From the NCBI GenBank assembly GCA_010645155.1, contig CM021313.1:3401466-3465465 (forward strand): a DNA stretch of 64,000 nt, in the 5' to 3' direction. This DNA comes from Tigriopus japonicus. Taxonomy: Eukaryota > Arthropoda > Copepoda > Harpacticoida > Harpacticidae. Numbering within the stretch: the stretch's first letter is position 1; each line of letters begins with the position of its first letter. The notes below the pieces were generated by a model that had not been told where the DNA came from, made no database searches, and saw nothing but the letters and a program-made list of their open reading frames with translations. Below, piece by piece: positions 61,820-64,000 of this stretch. Both the position numbers and the translations under genes were made by a program.

Positions 61820-61894
61820 NNNNNNNNNNNNNNNNNNNNNNNNNNNNNNNNNNNNNNNNNNNNNNNNNNNNNNNNNNNNNNNNNNNNNNNNNNN
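61820..61894. other. Assembly gap (75 N)
   Basis: Run of N just left of the SINE-like sequence. Confidence 0.99.
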
Positions 61895-62029
61895 CCGGCC
61901 AGCGAAGCCAGCCATCACATCTTCCAAATCATTTCCGATAGGCAATCTCGTGTCCGGTATCAGATTGGTTCTCCGTCTGTGGGTGTGGATTAGCGTCTAA
62001 AAGTTTCCCTGAGAGAGGTCGGAGAGGAG

Positions 62030-62092
62030 AATCGAACATGGGACCTCTCTCACTACAGGAAACTGCGCTAACCACGACACCACGTCTCCTCC
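62030..62092 (-). repeat. tRNA-like SINE head
   Basis: On the minus strand an A-box-like GTGGTTAGCGCAGTTTCC is followed by a B-box-like TGTTCGATTCTCC. The intervening arms do not fold into a proper cloverleaf, so it is a tRNA-derived SINE and not a tRNA. Its end CACCACGTCTCCTCCC also appears at about 35281, probably a second remnant. Confidence 0.5.
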
Positions 62093-62209
62093 CAAACCTT
62101 ACCTCACCATTGACCTTAGTGAAAATTTCACCAGTGGTCCAGATTAGCTTTATAAGCCCTTTTCCATTTGATGAACTTGAGTCAAATCTTAGAAAGTACC
62201 GATTATTTC

Positions 62210-62290
62210 AATTCTAAACTGCCAACAGTAACTCGTTGAAAGAACAAATATCATGTAAATGTTAAAATATCATGCAGTAACAATAAAAAA
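62210..62290 (+). repeat. LINE 3' tail fragment
   Basis: CTGCCAACAGTAACTCGTTG matches the LINE end at 30480 (CTGCCAACAGTAACTCATTG), followed by an A-rich tail. Confidence 0.6.
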
Positions 62291-62469
62291 CCGTACCCCT
62301 AAAAAACGCTCCAACCATCAAAAATGGAATAAGATGATTTGAACCTAATCAACCTTGAAAAAAAAATGTCATTTACGTGAAAACCATCGCAAATTATTGG
62401 GTTTTAAATAAATAATTAGTTTCAGAAGAAGCATGCTGAAAATGCGTAACGTAAGCAACCCTGTGAATG

Positions 62470-63265
62470 GTACCTTTATCGTTGTCCAACTCAAGGAGGA
62501 CAGTATTACGTGGAGTGGGATTGAGCGAGGGTATAATTGGGATTAATGTCATTTTATGTACATAACCTATAAAACAAAAGTAAACAAAGATTCAAAAAGC
62601 AGTCATTTGATGTCTGTCAAAGAATTGAAACTGTGGTGTTTGATTGAGTCAAATATATTCAAACTTCTGATCCACTGACTTGCTTTTTAATAATAATTGT
62701 ACATCTTTCTTTGAAGCAACATGACTTGTGTCATTGGCATTGTTCAAGGGCATCCTTAACTTGGTAGAGTGATATAATTTTCTTTTCTGTATCTTTTTTC
62801 AACACTTTTCAGTCTTCTTTTGTCTGAAGAACCTCTAATACTGTATGTACTGAAAATAGAGACGGAGAAGAAAATTTATATCATTCTACGAAGTGACGAA
62901 TGCCCTTGAACAATGCCAATGATAAAAATCATGTTGTCTTCAACAAAAGATGGACAACCATTATCATAAAGGAAGTCAGTGGATCAAGAGTTTGCATTTA
63001 TTTGACTTAAAACAATCAAATAACTCAGCTTTAATTTTTCAAGAGACATCAATTGGGCATCAAATGATTGCTCGTTGAATCCTTATTAGTGATGGACCGA
63101 AAGCGCTTTCGGCAAAAATGACATTAATCCCAATTATGTTGCATTTCTTCATTAACTCCAGGCTATCACGCAGGAAAATTAACAGGGACGTGGTAATGGG
63201 CCCTCGCTTCATCCCACTCCATAAAATGCGGTCCTTCTCGTCTAATTCTAGCAGATCAATCAAAA
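62470..63265. repeat. Long imperfect palindrome, about 0.8 kb
   Basis: The two halves are inverted copies around about 62827. Paired segments include TGGAGTGGGAT (62511) with ATCCCACTCCA (63211); AATTGGGATTAATGTCATTT (about 62537) with its complement (about 63108); TGATCCACTGACTT (about 62669) with AAGTCAGTGGATCA (about 62971); and TCATTGGCATTGTTCAAGGG (62731) with its complement (about 62903). Inner parts also pair (TATAATTTTCTTTTCTGT with GGAGAAGAAAATTTATA). Divergence and indels suggest an old inverted duplication or foldback element. A 76-codon minus-strand frame (63060-63290) covers the right arm. Its segment ILWSGMKRG has a counterpart in the left arm, ITWSGIERG, so both arms may descend from coding sequence. 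Confidence 0.8.
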
Positions 63266-63949
63266 CGTACATTCTCTTTGTCTGATTCATTCTATGAGAA
63301 GTCGAAACGAAAAACTTGAAAGACTTTTTGGCTCAATACAAGAAATGTGAACCATTCTTTTGAAGTAAGAGGTGATTATTCGTTGTCTGATATCTTGCTG
63401 ATGAATTGAACCAGAAAATCTTCAAAGCAGTATCAACTTGAAAGAATTTTGTGTTGGTATAATTTCGTTCCCAAGCAAATACCAGATGTCGATTTTGTGT
63501 CTTTGCTCAAATGCCTCAAAACTAGTCCTCAAAATTAAGGATTTGAACGGTTCTTCATGCCAAAGACGAACAAAATATGGTTTTGGGTGAGCTTAAAGGT
63601 ACTTTTATTGTCTCCTTGTGTGGTAAATAGATAGACATGTTACATTTTTTTTATTATAAAGATACGAAAGCTCATGTTTTTTTGGCTTTTGCCTCTCCAA
63701 ATAAAAATACACATGTTTCACAGACTGTGTTTACGAAATTCGAAAGTTTACATGCAATGCAAATCCCCCTGACAATAGCTGATTAAAATTCATTCCATAA
63801 TGTACGTATGACTCAAAGCTCTTTCCTTTAAAAACGTACGAGGTATAATGGTTTTGACTTTTGTCAGAATACAATCCGTGATTCGGTGGCTTTTATAAAT
63901 TACATTCGAAAATGTCATTCTTCTCTAGGTTCCCATTGACCAATCTGCG
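63266..63949. other. Upstream of a possible second DEG/ENaC gene
   Basis: AT-rich sequence with no supported gene. TTCTTCTCTAG at about 63918-63928 could be a splice acceptor in front of the ATG at 63950. Confidence 0.3.
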
Positions 63950-64000
63950 ATGTCAAAAATCAAACACAAACTTGACGAATACAAGGATTCAAGAAAACGA
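63950..64000 (+). CDS. Possible start of a second DEG/ENaC gene (partial)
   Basis: Seventeen codons from an ATG to the window end read MSKIKHKLDEYKDSRKR. The DEG/ENaC protein starting at 46595 begins MSKMKDKLGQKKDSSNSK, an aligned match at 10 or so of 17 positions, including MSK, K, KL and KDS. A tandem paralogue beginning here is likely but cannot be proven from 51 bases. The gene would continue outside the window. Confidence 0.4.
   Translation, partial: MSKIKHKLDEYKDSRKR

Overview
The window looks like nuclear DNA of an arthropod, probably a crustacean such as a copepod (inference). Genes are split by short GT-AG introns, intergenic DNA is AT-rich, and transposon debris is abundant. The protein set is animal-specific: SNX8, a ZP-domain cuticle-type protein, a twelve-span adenylate cyclase, DEG/ENaC channels, HPDL and a GT92-like protein. 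There are no bacterial operons, CRISPR arrays or viral genes. Two runs of N (18589-18708 and 61820-61894) mark assembly gaps.

Layout. Positions 1-190 hold a LINE endonuclease remnant on the minus strand. SNX8 (667-2193, +) is followed by a ZP-domain membrane protein (3437-13358, +), whose 54-nt signal-peptide exon is separated from the rest by a 7.1-kb intron. A 25-exon adenylate cyclase occupies 14738-24439 (+), and a broken DNA-level copy of its 3' end lies at 25683-26454. Two secreted phytanoyl-CoA-hydroxylase-like dioxygenases form a divergent pair: 26470-31381 (-) and 36957-39942 (+). HPDL (40480-41837, +) and a GT92-like type II membrane protein (42089-43561, +) follow closely. A pickpocket-type DEG/ENaC subunit lies at 46595-50851 (+). 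The last 51 bases may be the start of a second such gene.

From 52.3 kb onward the sequence is mostly mobile DNA. It contains tandem, degraded fragments of one LINE family with two non-autonomous hAT-like elements inserted in them. It also has a 450-bp foldback element nested in one of those, a further hAT-like MITE, tRNA-like SINE heads and a roughly 0.8-kb imperfect palindrome. Similar elements occupy introns of the ZP, cyclase, dioxygenase and DEG/ENaC genes.

The genes do not form one pathway. SNX8 is endosomal, the ZP protein, DEG/ENaC subunit and cyclase act at the cell surface, and the dioxygenases and HPDL are non-haem iron enzymes. The most informative points are the divergent secreted dioxygenase pair, the GT92-like protein with no visible DxD motif, the cyclase tail duplication, the nested hAT insertions with readable target-site duplications and the long palindrome. 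I found no convincing new biological system. Exon coordinates were assigned by hand from splice signals and reading phase; every multi-exon model closes in phase.
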